This document shows, in pieces, positions 35,001 through 47,800 of a stretch of DNA of 64,000 nucleotides. The DNA is taken from assembly GCA_003255065.1 (NCBI GenBank), contig QAOA01000573.1, positions 469,854 through 533,853 on the forward strand. The letters are read 5' to 3'. The number at the start of each line of letters is the position of its first letter. The first letter of the stretch is position 1. A model generated the notes under the pieces. It was not told the origin of the DNA. It did no database searches and saw only the letters and a program-made list of their open reading frames with translations. The position numbers were made by a program, and so were the translations under genes. The stretch is from Cercis canadensis. Lineage: Eukaryota; Streptophyta; Magnoliopsida; Fabales; Fabaceae.

Positions 35001-37384
35001 AGTACATTCCATTTTTATCTCTACAAGTTAGTCTCAGTTCCGAATTTAATGATTTAGTCTATTTTGGTAGATGCTACACCATGCTACTCAAATCCTTTCT
35101 ACAAAAGGTTCAAGATATCTCTTGCATTGACAATAACCAGATCACTGACTATGATAAACCACAACAAAATATCATACTATTGTTCTATAAACCACGATCA
35201 GATACTTGATCACAGAAGCATGTAGAACACAAGTTTGAGCTTTTATGCACTGGCATGGATTGCTGTTTCCTGCCTTTCATTGCACCGTTTAACAGTTTGC
35301 TATTTTGAATTGATATATCTAGGTAACTTGTCGTTTAATTGGAGTTGTCCTTGAGGAAAGTAGTCCAGAGGAACTTCAGGTTTTGATATTGTCCTTTCTT
35401 GTTCTTTTTATTTTAAACATCAATGTGGAGAAAGATTGATGTTGTTCATGCTGTTCTTGGCAGAAACAAGCAACTGTGCGGTCCTCTGTGCTGGAAGTTT
35501 TGTTGGAAATAACAAAATTTTGTGATCTATATCTCATGGAACGAGTTCTGGATGATGAAAGTCAGGTGTGTGTAAAACTTTTCTGCATCATGTCATATGA
35601 TCAGTAGAAATCATTTTTACCCAAATCTTTTATTTCATCTCCAATGAGCCTGAGGAAGAGGCTTTGGTGCAGTGGCACTGCCTCCCGGCCTTAAGGCTTG
35701 GCCACCTCATGTTCCCTGGTTCAAGCCCAGGGTACCCTGCTCCCCTAGCACACTAGGTGTGCTCTCCTCTATCTACAGGCAAACAAAAAAAAAAAAGTCT
35801 CCAATGAGCCTAATGCAATATATGTAGCATACTGAATACCTTCTCCATCTTTCAACCTAGTGAAACAAAAATGTTATATAACTAGAATTAATGATACTGT
35901 GCATGAACCAAGGTAATGCATGGTCTCTTGTGGTGAAAATTCTTTTCCTGGGATTTCCTTCATTGTGTGGAACTTGTGAGCCCTGTGGTTATTTATAAAA
36001 CTGTTAAAATGTTTATGCTGTACATATTAATTATCCTGCAGAAAAGAGTTCTTGTAGCTCTGGAAGATGCCGGGGTTTTCACATCAGGTGGTTTGGTCAA
36101 GGACAAGGTATGTGAATTTCGTCCAAAGACTATAGACTTTTATTCTTCCTGGAACTTAGACAATCTTACTTCTTGCTTTGGCATTGCTGGGAATTCTGTC
36201 CACCCTGTATATGTGCAACATACATGCAGGTCTGTCCACAGTTAAGAGGACATCGTTCCATATGCAGGACATGTGTTGACAAATAAAAATATTAGAAGAC
36301 GTCCTTTCATCTACTCTGTATAGTTTCATTTTTTCCTTTCTTTTTGGCATTGGTGAAAATGCGGGCTAAGAATATTAGAAGAATGAAAATTAGGGGTAAA
36401 AATGATGATTTCCTTATTTGGGAAGTTATCAATCCTTCCAAAAATGGAGAAAAGGCAAAAAAAAAAATAGAACATGAGCTTGTTGCATTCTTAATACATA
36501 TTTATCCTTCGCAAATTATCATTACAATAAAAAAGTTATTGGTAAAACAATTTTCTCTTCATTTTACTTGCCCTCGTTTATATGACATCAAAAATGAGAA
36601 AACAGTATTTTTTGTTTCCCATTTCATTCCTTCCAATCCTCTGTCATTCATTTCATTTTCTTTCCCTTCTCATCTTGTTCTCAAAAAAAGGCATCAAGTT
36701 TTCCTTGGGACCTGAAATTTTGAAGTATATGGATTTGTGACTTCCTTTTGGTCTTGCATGCAAAATACTAGTGGATTGATGATTTATTTGGTGCAATAAT
36801 TAAGAAAAATGATTGTAGAAATGTTGCAAGATTCGATGGTAACAATGTGAATTGTTAAGTGTATTCTGATTCTTTGCAGACACCTATTTTCTGTGTCTTG
36901 TATATGTGATTTGTTACGGACTTCTGTCTTCTGTGTCATATACATGAATGCTATTAGAATATTCTTTAGTTTGATAACCACTGGTGGCCTTATCAATAAC
37001 TTTCTTCTTGCTACTTCTATCTGTGGCATATATATATGCAGGTCCTCTTCTGTAGTACAGAGAATGGACGGTCATCATTTGTTCGACAATTGGAACCAGA
37101 TTGGCATATCGACACAAATCCTGAAATTATCTCTCAGTTAGCTGTATGTTATATATATATATATATGAACTTTATTCAACAACCAAGTCTGATAAAGCCC
37201 CATAACCGCCATCACTTTTGGGGGTATAATATCATTATAACTTGTATCATCTAATCCTTAGCCACAAATTGTGTTGCAGAGGTTTATAAAGTATCAACTT
37301 CACGTCTCTCCCATCAGAACTGAACGTACTGCTGCTAATGTGTTCAGTGCTCCATCCCTGGAACAGTTCTTTGGCTCCGTATGA
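32087..37384 (+). CDS. PEX22: Peroxin 22, peroxisomal membrane anchor of PEX4
   Basis: Eight exons: 32087-32191, 34023-34262, 34401-34448, 35323-35379, 35464-35565, 36042-36107, 37042-37143, 37280-37384; 274 residues, frame kept. A short N-terminus is followed by one membrane segment at about residues 40-57 (IGAVAGLAVAIVFTWRLL), a basic serine-rich linker, and a conserved soluble domain (DSRAQNVVDEFFQPVKPTLG, QIVRQKLSEGRK, ATVRSSVLEVLLEITK, FVRQLEPDWHIDTNPEI, RFIKYQLHV). Plant PEX22 tethers the ubiquitin-conjugating enzyme PEX4 to the peroxisome, where it helps recycle the import receptor PEX5. The start is the first ATG that gives the family N-terminus. Introns carry SINE and MITE insertions. 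The neighbour order matches At3g21865. Confidence 0.93.
32786..32991. mobile_element. Small inverted-repeat element (hAT-like MITE) in PEX22 intron 1
   Basis: 206 bp with inverted ends: agtaatgagggtaaatttta on the left mirrors taaaatttaccctcatta on the right. The 8-bp direct repeat CTCAGTGT flanks it (32778-32785 and 32992-32999), the length expected for hAT elements. The outermost bases of the two ends align imperfectly, so the exact border and the superfamily are open. Confidence 0.6.
33205..33425. mobile_element. tRNA-like SINE modules in opposite directions, PEX22 intron 1
   Basis: On the plus strand ttgtggtctagtagtaagac looks like a tRNA-type A-box region with gatcacaggtcatagggtc behind it. 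On the minus strand 33424-33345 reads agtggtctaatggttagggg and then ggttcaaatccc, a clear A-box and B-box pair. Probably two SINE heads facing each other, or one inserted in another. Borders and target duplications were not found. A further SINE-like tail with an A-rich end lies at about 33590-33710. Confidence 0.4.
35638..35811 (+). mobile_element. tRNA-derived SINE in PEX22 intron 5, 14-bp target duplication
   Basis: The body is 35652-35797 and ends in an A-run. It holds a tRNA-like head (tttggtgcagtggcactgcc) and a B-box-like ggttcaagcccaggg. Exact direct repeats TCTCCAATGAGCCT flank it at 35638-35651 and 35798-35811. Its sequence differs from the SINE at 8307, so it is another family. Confidence 0.85.
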
Positions 37385-38825
37385 AACTTGAAGCACTAAA
37401 AGTTGAGATGTCATCCGTAAATTTATACTAGTTTGTTTCTCTCCACATCTTGAATTCTATCGTCACGATACCTTTTTTCCAGCTTATCTAGACGTTCTTT
37501 GAGCACTAGGTAGGTTTGATTCAAGCTCTATGGATGCTCACCCAAGGTGTTCAAATGAAAGACCTGTGGTGTATCTGTATGATTTAAGGAAGAAATTTCT
37601 CTTTTTTTTTTCTCCAAAATCTGTGCATTAGATTGTATCACATCCAGACTTTTTGAAGTGGCAAAGTAGCAGTTTTTATTAGATGTTTTTATTTGTTCTT
37701 ACATACATGATGTGTCGTAATGGACAATTAATATTGGCGATCATCCTGCAATGTTTGCAGCCTATAGGAAAACCTCTTCACCCATGGCTGTATTGTTAAG
37801 CGTTATTTTTGTATTTGTTCCTCTTTAAAGTGGCATATCACTCTCTCTCTTTCTGCACTTCATGACTTCAGTAGCCTATAATGTACAATCCAATCGCCTC
37901 CATGTGATTTCTTTGACAGTAACGAAAATGTTATTTTGTTACACACAAGGAGGATTTGTGTTGGTTTTCGTGTGTCTGAAAAAAAAGAAGGTTCAATCAT
38001 ATTCTCATCCCGAATGTTTTCACTTGGCCGTCAACTTCATTATTCGTAGTAAATTGTATTCCTAAAGTCATATAATTGAAGTTCTAAGGATTGAACTGGT
38101 AAAACAGAAGTTTAAAATTAAAAATGGAATTTGACACATCAAAATTGTAATTTAACAAAACTATTTTTTTCTTAAAAACATAAGGCATTTTTTCAACAAA
38201 ATGTCAATTGTAACAGCTTTATTCAATATCATTTTATAAAGTATATTAGGGATTTGGAGTCTAGGTTTACATATTTCCTATGATGTTTGAAATTTCAACT
38301 TCTTCAAAATTATCTAACTCCTTTACCGTTTTATGTTAGAATATTTTCAATCTTTTTATTTCTCGAGCTCAATTCCCCCTTAACCTTATTAACCACTAAA
38401 GAAAAAAAAAACACCTCGAGTTTCCTAATCTACAATTAAATAGAGATAAACAAGTATTTTTTTTTTTTACATTTTATAAAATGTGATATTTGACTACTTT
38501 TTGATATGAAAATGTGAGATTTTATTAGATGAGCAATTTACTCATTTTTACTGTACAACGGTTTAGGAATTATGAGGGAACAATAATCCACCAATTTCTT
38601 TTTTCACCTGAAATATAATTAAGCAATTTTAGCTTTAAAAAAACTCTACCGTACGACCAAAGGAGGACTGGAAAGTGGGAACGCAGTTCTAGTTTGGTCC
38701 TATAAGTAGCTGAATTTTATAGCGCCGTCCTGTGACAATGTTTTCTGGAGGAGTCGGTGCTTCTCTCCGTGTGAACTGTAATCTGTGAAGTACACTCTTG
38801 TTAACAATTAGGCTTGCTTACTCCA
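37385..38825. other. 3' flank of PEX22 and promoter region of ATXR2
   Basis: No gene is seen. The PEX22 3' UTR lies at the left; the right part (from about 38650) is less AT-rich and leads to the ATXR2 start at 38826. Confidence 0.4.
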
Positions 38826-41800
38826 ATGGAAGCCATTTGCCCAATTGATTCCGGCTGTGCCGATGAAATTTCTGCTCTTCTCAGTCCTCCCTCACATCTT
38901 CAGCTTCAGGCAATCTCTTTGAACTCTCACAACATATATATGCACCCATATATTTCACCAACTCCTCTGCTTTTAATTCTGCTTGGTTGGCTGCTAAGAA
39001 AATGCAACAATTGCAATCATCATTTAATATAACAAAATAATTTGGTCCTTCAGTTTAACTAATAACCAAAAGGTTGAATTTACTACATTTTTTATGTTGT
39101 TACGATGCCAAATGTTTTTGATATTTTTCTACTCTGTATATTTTCCAGAAATATTATGATAAGCTTTTATCTACAAGGCAGTGCACCGGTATCACAGTCA
39201 AACAAGATGGAAAGTTTGGAAAGGGTACTTTTCGTAATAACACTGTTTCCATCAATCAAGTAACCATTTCGTTTATGTATTATCAATTCATTGCTTTCTG
39301 GATTACTATGGTATATACACACTTGTGAATGAAATTCATAGTGACGTAAAGAAGGCGGGGGACTAATTGTAATGGAAGTATATGAACTTAATAATGCAGT
39401 TGTTTGAAATTGTAATAAGGAACCCGTATATGATTAACCATTTAGATTAGTGGTTTCATGCAAATGATTGCAGACCATCAAGTTATTTATACATAAAAAG
39501 TTAGTGGCAAAATTATTTTGCTGCAACTGGTGAACTGCAGGTGTATATACTGACAAGGATTTCAAAGAAGAAGAGCTTGTTTTGAAAGACCAAATGTTTG
39601 TTGGGGCTCAACACCCTTCCAACAAGGTTTTTCACGATTTCTAATATCTTGATAGGCATCTTAAAATTTCCTCTTTTCCGCTTAGGGTGATTTCCTCCCA
39701 TTTTCTTTCTTGAATTGCAGATTGACTGTTTTGTCTGTAGCTTCTGCTTTCGTTTTATTGGTTCCATAGAACATCAGATTGGACGGAGGCTTTACTTGCA
39801 AGAATTAGGAGCTTCTGAGAGACATGGTTGTGATATGGAAAGCTATTCAGACACGTTAGAAATAGATTCATCTGATGGAGAAGACAATTCACATATGAAA
39901 ATTGAGGAGATTATTGGGGAATGTACTTCTGGTAGCTCCACAGCTAAAATTCTTCTCCCTGAAGGTGTTGCAGAGTCACTGATGAATGGCCGGTTGATGC
40001 TGCCTTACTCTAAGGACTTCTCCTTGCCTCCAGCTGTTCCATGCCCTGGTGGGTGTGAAGAAGCTTACTACTGCAGGTAAGGGTATGTTTGCCTGGTCAG
40101 AAATTTGGATTTTGCCAATTTTTCCCACCAATGAGTAGGAATAAATGAAAACTGGGAACTTGTAAGTATTTGATCAGAAATAAATGCTGCTTGTGGATGT
40201 CAATTATTAGTGCTGATTGCTTCTTCTTTAATTACTTGAAAGAGTAAAGCTCATTTTGAGGACACAGTTGCTTGACTCTGTGTCTGCTTCACAGTGACCA
40301 GTAAAACTCTTTCTATTTTTTGTTTCCCCCAATTTCACTTCACAGTTATCAGAAATAAAGCATTACTGTTGCTGTCTCTATCTCAGGCATGAGATAAAAA
40401 AGGGCTCACATAGCTTCCAGTATAAATCTGTGATAGGATTGTGGGTTCTAGTGATGGGTTGGTTAGAGAGAAAGTGGATCAGTTAGGGGATCCACTGGTT
40501 AGGCCCAAAGTGTGGAGGGTATATTCGAGAAAGAGGAAAAGCAAAGGGGCTGAGATGTAACTAACTGCATGAGTTAGTTAGAGGCAGCGGATATGAGGGA
40601 GGGAAGTGAGTAGAGAGGAGGTATTCTGGTTATTAGCTATTATTGTGTGGGACAGGATTCTCTCAAGTAGAGTAATCTCTGTAGGAGCCCTAGGCTCTGT
40701 GAGTGATTTTATTCACTATTTTCTGAGAATTCTTCTTAGTTCTATCAATATATACATTGTGAATTTCTGGTTTCTACCAATTGGTCCGGCCTGCCGGATA
40801 GTCACAATGCCGCCTAAGCCTGTAGACAGAGGGGATGCGATGGAAGCCCGGATAGTGAATGTGGAAGCTCTGGGTCCCCGATTGGAGGGAGTGGAATTTA
40901 CCTTGAGTGAGTTTCGTGTGGCTCTGTTGGAGATGCAGCGGTCACAGTTGGAAATGCAGCAATCTCTTACTGAGAAAATCCAGCAATCTCAAGAGAATAT
41001 GCAACAATCCTTCATGAAGGAAATTAACCGGATTAGTGGTAAACGAATAGCGGGAGATCAGTCGAGTGATAATCATCTGGATGGTTCATCATCTGCGGAC
41101 AAACCAGGTGGGGAAATTCCTCGTAAACCACTCTTTAATTCAATGCACGATCGACTGAATGAATATCGTCTGTCAGTCAAAAAAGTGGAGTTACTAGGAT
41201 TTCAAGGATTTGATCCTATGGGATGGATTCAGAGGGCAGAGACGTATTTTGAAGTACATAATACTCCAGAGGATTTGAAGGTGAAGCTGTCTCGCCTATG
41301 CATGGAAGGAAGCACAATCCATTGGTTCACATTGCTACGTGAATCGGACGAGCAACTAACTTGGGATGTACTTAAACATGCTTTATTGTTGCGTTATGGG
41401 GGAACCATGTATGATAATCCTTTCGAAGGATTATCAGTGATTCATCAGTCGGGGACAGTAGATGAATTCATCGAATTGTTTGAGACTGTCTCAGCTCAAG
41501 TTCCTCGGTTAACTGAGCCGCAATACTTGGGATACTTCATGGGAGGGCTCCGGCCAGACATACGACAACGAGTGCGATCCTTCCATCCTTCGAGCCGTTG
41601 GCAGGCGATGCAACATGCACGCGATATGGAGCGAGAGATTGAAGGGATGGTTGTCGGCAATGATGTAGCGTCTTTCAGAGCTCAATCCAGTCAATCCCAG
41701 GTAATGGGTAAACATTTCGGGTCATACCCGAACCGGAAAAGGGGTGAGGGTCAAAACCCATGGAGCTCCGGCAAACCCAGTCACAACTGGTCCTCTCAAA

Positions 41801-44800
41801 CGGCGTCGCAGAGAGGTGCGACTATGTCGCAAGGATCGAACGCTTATGCGAAGGGTCCCAATGCTTCGACGATGTCCTCGGCAACTCGTAGATGAGAGGG
41901 TGATCGGCGTGGCTCAACTGAAAAGTCAAAGGGGGTGAGACATTTGTCCTACCAAGAACTGATGGATCGAAAAACTAAGGGGCTGTGTTTCCGGTGTGGA
42001 GAGAAATTCCATCCCTTACATCAGTGTGCGGAAAGGAGTTTGAAACTGATTATTATGGGGGATGATGAGGGTGTTGAGGGTGAAGAAGAAATACTTGCTT
42101 TGGAGGTGGAACAAGGAACGGAAGAGGATGAACTAGAGTGTAAACTCATGGGGTTCATGGGAGTAACCGGGCCTGAATTGTCTGCTTTCAAGACAATGAG
42201 GCTAGACGGGGTTTTGAATGGAATTCCTATTTTGGTGCTTGTTGACAGTGGAGCTAGCCACAACTTCTTGGCACCACAAGTGGTTTCTGCATTAAATATT
42301 ACTGTGGATGCTTCTAAGAGGTTTGGGGTTCGTCTTGGAGATGGGCATCGAGTTTATACTCGGGGCAAATGTTCTACTCTCCCTCTGCAATTTGGGAAAA
42401 ACAAAGTGGTGGTGGATGCTTATGTGTTGGATTTAGGGGGAGTAGATATGATCTTAGGGGTGGCTTGGTTGGAGACCTTGGGTAAGGTGGAAATGGATTG
42501 GGGTCACATGACAATGTCCTTCAAGGTAGGGAAGGAAATTGTTGAATTGAAAGGCGTTGCTATTGCTGGCTTAAAGCATAAGTCCAGCACCAATCCAGAA
42601 TTGAGTGCAGGCTCCCTCCTAGGAGCTATGGGGAATCCTACCTGGATGTTGGAGGGGATGTTGTGGAATGCTGAAGGTGACTCTAGGGTGGAACATACAG
42701 CAATGTTGGGTCAACAACAAGAGCAGGAGCTGACCAGTTTGCTAGAGGTTTTTCCTGAAGTGTTTCGAGAGATGGTAGGACTGCCTCCTTCTCGAGATAT
42801 AGTTCATTCGATTGTTTTGAAAGAGGGTACAGAGCCAATAAATGTCAGACCTTATCGATATCCTCATCATCAAAAGAATGAGATCGAAAGGCAGATCCAG
42901 GAGATGCTACAACAAGGTATAATTGCAAACAGCTCCAACCCTTTCTCTAGTCCAGTAATTCTGGTGAAGAAAAAGGATGCATCCTGGCGCATGTGTGTCG
43001 ACTATAGAGCCCTCAATAAGGCGACGGTGCAGGATAAATTTCCTATTCCTATTGTAGAGGAGTTAATGGATGAATTACATGGAGCTGGTTTCTTTTCTAA
43101 GTTAGACTTGAAGTCGGGATACCACCAAATTAGAATGAGAAAGGAAGATGTGATCAAGACTGCTTTTCGAACCCATGAAGGACATTACGAGTTTCTTGTA
43201 ATGCCGTTTGGGCTGATGAATGCCCCGGCTACCTTTCAGGCAGCAATGAATCAAATCTTCAAGCCATACTTACGGAGATTTGTGCTGGTCTTTTTTGACG
43301 ACATACTAGTATATAGTGGAGATTGGAGTACTCATTTACTGCACCTCACTACGGTTCTTCAGGTGCTCAAGGAAAATCAATTTGTGGTGAACAAAAAAAA
43401 ATGCAGCTTTGGCCAACAGCAAGTGGAGTACTTGGGGCATGTCCTGTCCAACAAAGGAGTTTCTGTAGATCCAGCAAAGGTAAAGAGTGTGATAGATTGG
43501 CCGGTGCCTCGGAATGTGAAGGGTGTTAGGGGATTCTTGGGTTTGACTGGATACCACAGAAAATTCATACAGGGTTATGGGAAATTAGCTAAACCCTTGA
43601 CTGAACTCACCAAAAAAGAGGCTTTTAAATGGGGGCCGGAAGCTCTAGAAGCGTTTAAAGCTTTAAAGCAGGCAGTCACTACTGCTCCAGTCCTATCATT
43701 ACCTGATTTTTCACAGCCATTTGCTTTGGAATGTGATGCTTCGGGTATTGGGTTGGGTGCAGTTCTAATGCAAGATGGTAAGCCCTTAGCCTATTTCAGC
43801 AAGGCCCTATCTAGTAATTATCTCTCCAAATCAATTTATGAAAAAGAGTTAATGGCAGTAGTGTTGTCAATCCTACATTGGAGACACTATTTGATGGGGA
43901 GGGAGTTCATAGTGTATTCAGATCAAAAAAGCCTGAAGGATCTATTGCGACAGCGAGTTGTCTCTGCTGATCAACAGAATTGGCTAGCTAAGCTGCTTGG
44001 GTTTCAATTTGAGGTGGTATACAAACCAGGACCAGACAATAAGGCTGCAGATGCACTTTCAAGGCTCCCAATTGAAGGGGAATTGGCTGTATTGGTTTCG
44101 GGTCCAGTTTGGAGGCAGGGGGGAGAATTGAGATCAGAGGCAGACATGGATCCCGAGTTACAACAGATTATTTCTGACTTAAAAAAAAATGCAGACAGTA
44201 GACCAGGTTTCAGCCTTCACAAAGGGGTTCTCTTGCATAAAAACAGAATGGTGATTTCTGCAAAATCCACTCTCATTCCTATTTTGCTAGAAGAATTCCA
44301 TACTACTGCCACAGGGGGCCATTCAGGCTATAATCGAACCTATAGAAGGCTGGCTGGAAACTTGTATTGGAGGGGAATGAAGAAGGCTGTGATGGAGTTT
44401 GTTCAAGCTTGTACAGTTTGTCAAAAGATGAAATATGCAGCCACACTCCCGAGTGGACTGCTGCAGCCTTTATCAATTCCTAATCAGGTATGGGAGGAAA
44501 TTTCAATGGATTTCATTATTGGACTTCCTAAGTCTAAAGGATATGATGCTATTTTGGTGATAGTGGATAGGTTATCTAAATATGCTCATTTTGTCCTACT
44601 TAGACACCCCTATTCAGCTAAAAGCATTGCTGCAATTTTTGTGCATGAAGTTGTGAGGCTCCATGGTATTCCTTTGTCAATACTAAGTGACAGAGACCCC
44701 ATTTTCATTAGTATCTTTTGGAGAGAGCTTTTTAAACTGCAAGGTACCTTGCTTAAGATGAGTACAGCTTATCACCCGGAGTCGGATGGGCAAACTGAAG

Positions 44801-47800
44801 TGGTGAATAGGTGTTTGGAGTCATATTTGCGCTGTTTTGCCTCAGAACAGCCCAGCAAGTGGTCTCATTGGTTACCTTGGGCAGAGCTATGGTATAACAC
44901 TTCATTCCATATATCAACTGGATCTACTCCTTTTGAAATGGTTTATGGTCGTAAACCTCCATCTATAGTGAGGTATTTGGATGGGGAAACCAAGGTAGAA
45001 GCTGTGGCTAAGGACCTCAAGGACAGAGATGAAGCATTGAAGCAACTGAAATTTAATCTCAGCAAAGCACAAGAACAGATGAAATATTATGCAGATAAAA
45101 AAAGGAAGAAAATGGAGTTTTCAGTAGGAGAGTGGGTCTATCTTAAGCTCCGGCCACATAGACAGTCTTCTTTATCACAGAAAATTTACTCTAAGTTATC
45201 TCCTAGATATTATGGTCCTTTTCAGATCATAGAGAAGTTTGGGGAGGTGACATATAAGCTTCAATTACCTTCTACTTCGAGGGTTCATCCTGTCTTCCAT
45301 ATTTCATTGTTAAAGAAGGCTGTGGGGCAATTTTCTGCTGCACCAGAATTACCCGAAGACATGGCAGTAGAAGATTCAACAGAACCTGAAAAAGTTTGGG
45401 CAGTGAGGGACAAAAAGGAAGCTGGTCGTTTGTCCAAAGAATATCTAATTCAGTGGAAAGGGTTAGCAGCTGAAGATTCAACATGGGAGGATGACATAGT
45501 GATGAAGCAGCAATTTCCTTATTTTAGCCTTGAGGACAAGGCTGTTCTTCCTGCAGGGGGTATTGATAGGATTGTGGGTTCTAGTGATGGGTTGGTTAGA
45601 GAGAAAGTGGATCAGTTAGGGGATCCACTGGTTAGGCCCAAAGTGTGGAGGGTATATTCGAGAAAGAGGAAAAGCAAAGGGGCTGAGATGTAACTAACTG
45701 CATGAGTTAGTTAGAGGCAGCGGATATGAGGGAGGGAAGTGAGCAGAGAGGAGGTATTCTGGTTATTAGCTATTATTGTGTGGGACAGGATTCTCTCAAG
45801 TAGAGTAATCTCTGTAGGAGCCCTAGCTCTGTGAGTGATTTTATTCACTATTTTCTGAGAATTCTTCTTAGTTCTATCAATATATACATTGTGAATTTCT
45901 GGTTTCTATCAATCTGCTTGCACAATGTTTTATGTATCTGATTGGCAGAAAGCCAAAGTAGTTGTCTTCCTGTTACATGGTTAGGCTACTTGTATCTGAA
46001 TTACCAGATAAAGCTGTTCTTGACTGCAGTTTTCTTTGTTTTACTGGGAGTATTTGGTCTTGCACATCATTGTTTTGGGTTTGAAGTATGAGTTAATCAC
46101 TTCTGGTGATGTTGCCAATACCTGTAGCACGTCATGTGCAGAGGCTGATTGGGAATCCTCTCATTCTTTACTTTGTACTAGTGAGAGGTCTGATCCAGGA
46201 CATAAGGAGGCACTTCTAAAATTTGTCAAACATGCTAATGGTATGACTCATGCATTATGGACATTTAAGTATTTTTTATTGTCTAGAACCTAATTGTTTG
46301 TGATGTGCTTCTTCTATCTGATGCAATTTTTTTTCCTTCCTGCCAGAAACAAATGATATATTCATCCTTGCTGCAAAGGTAAGGTCTCCTTTTGTTCTTG
46401 ATTTCTTTAGTTTTCTTGTGGATATTTTCTTGCAACACCATATATATTATGTGTGTGTGAAACATACTGTTTGTGCATCTCTATTGATTCTTGCAAATAG
46501 TCATAACACATTTTCTGTAGATAGTCAATCTCTAAATTGCAAAGGGGATAAAAGGGGGAAAAAAAAATCAACAAGAACCACAGGGGATTTACTGTGGTTC
46601 ACTTTCAATTTTATTTTTAATTTTCACATTATCACCTGGCTTCATTTCAGTAAATATTCTTGTATTGCAAATGCTGACACATCAAAAAGAAAAACATCTT
46701 GGTAGAATTTTGCTTTCTAAGAAATGGATGCTTCTTCAATATTATATGAACAATGAAAAGAGAGGCAAAAAAAATAATTAAAAAAACCCTCTTCTGTAAT
46801 TATTTTACTTTGGTAGTGCGTTATAACTTATAAGCTACCCTTTAGTTTGGTGTTAGGCATGCCTATTTTTATAGATGCTTAACTTATCGGACAAGCTAAT
46901 TTACTTGTTTATAGGCAGTATAGGATTAATAAATTTTACAATGCCATTGAAGTATGCTGAAGGTATCAGGCTGCAGTATGTTGGATGTACTTAGCATTTT
47001 TTAATACATATATCTGACAGGAAACCTGGTTCGATTTCATGAATAGGTTGTTTCTTCCACCATATTAAGGTACCACAAATTAAAAGCAAACCATCTTGAA
47101 AAGCAACCGAAATATGATACAGCCAGTCTTCCAAATCACTGTGATCTCTTTCTGCTTTTGGAGGCTTGGAGGCCAATATCAATGGGACAAAAGAGAAGGT
47201 AATTACTGACTAATTTTACCCATTCACTTGAAGTCTGAATAGAAAGTGCATATGCTCCTGGGGCATGATGGATTTTCCCTTGGAAAAGTGCCCTCATGCA
47301 TCTGTTGATGATTTTTAAATTTTGACAAAGATGCATGTGATATCCATGCCTTTCAGAGGAATAATCAATTCTTGTTTTAGTAATTAATGTTTCTACTCTT
47401 TCTACAGCTTATCTGTTGCATAACTTATGCTTATGTTGCACCATTGTTAAATTACATACAGTTCCTGCGGTTTGAGAAAACCCAATATACTTGATTAGGT
47501 ATTCATCAATATTTCTTACTCTCCTGTCAAATTATCGAAGATTGTATACTTAGCAAAGTTGCCCTTGAATTTTATGGTAATGATATCAAAAGTTTCCTTT
47601 ATAGTATTTCTTTCCTGCAGGTATAACTGTTATTTCATTAGATTACATTCAAACTCACATCTAATAATATATCAAAATTCATTGCTCAAACTTTAAAAAT
47701 CTGAGTCTTCTGTCAATCTGTTATATTAAAAATTAACATTCAAAATGCTACATTGTCAAAGAAATTTTCTGCTCTTCTGGATCCCCCAAGGATCAAGTAC

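Larger units (their letters stand above)
40431..45911 (+). mobile_element. Ty3/gypsy LTR retrotransposon (chromovirus, Reina-like), nearly intact, in ATXR2 intron 4
   Basis: LTRs 40431-40779 (349 bp) and 45564-45911 (348 bp) begin TGATAGG and end CA; the 5-bp target duplication ATCTG flanks them (40426-40430 and 45912-45916). I see two or three substitutions and a one-base length difference between the LTRs, so insertion was recent. A putative primer site TGGTCCGGCC follows the 5' LTR. The domain order is gag, protease, reverse transcriptase, RNase H, integrase, chromodomain-like end. It lies in the same direction as ATXR2. It is a relative of, but clearly distinct from, the element at 14226-19320. 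Confidence 0.94.

Noticed and set aside
41893-41895. The TGA as a normal gag/pol border with programmed readthrough
   Set aside because: It lies upstream of the zinc knuckle, and plant chromoviruses usually have one gag-pol frame, so a plain nonsense change is more likely; not excluded.
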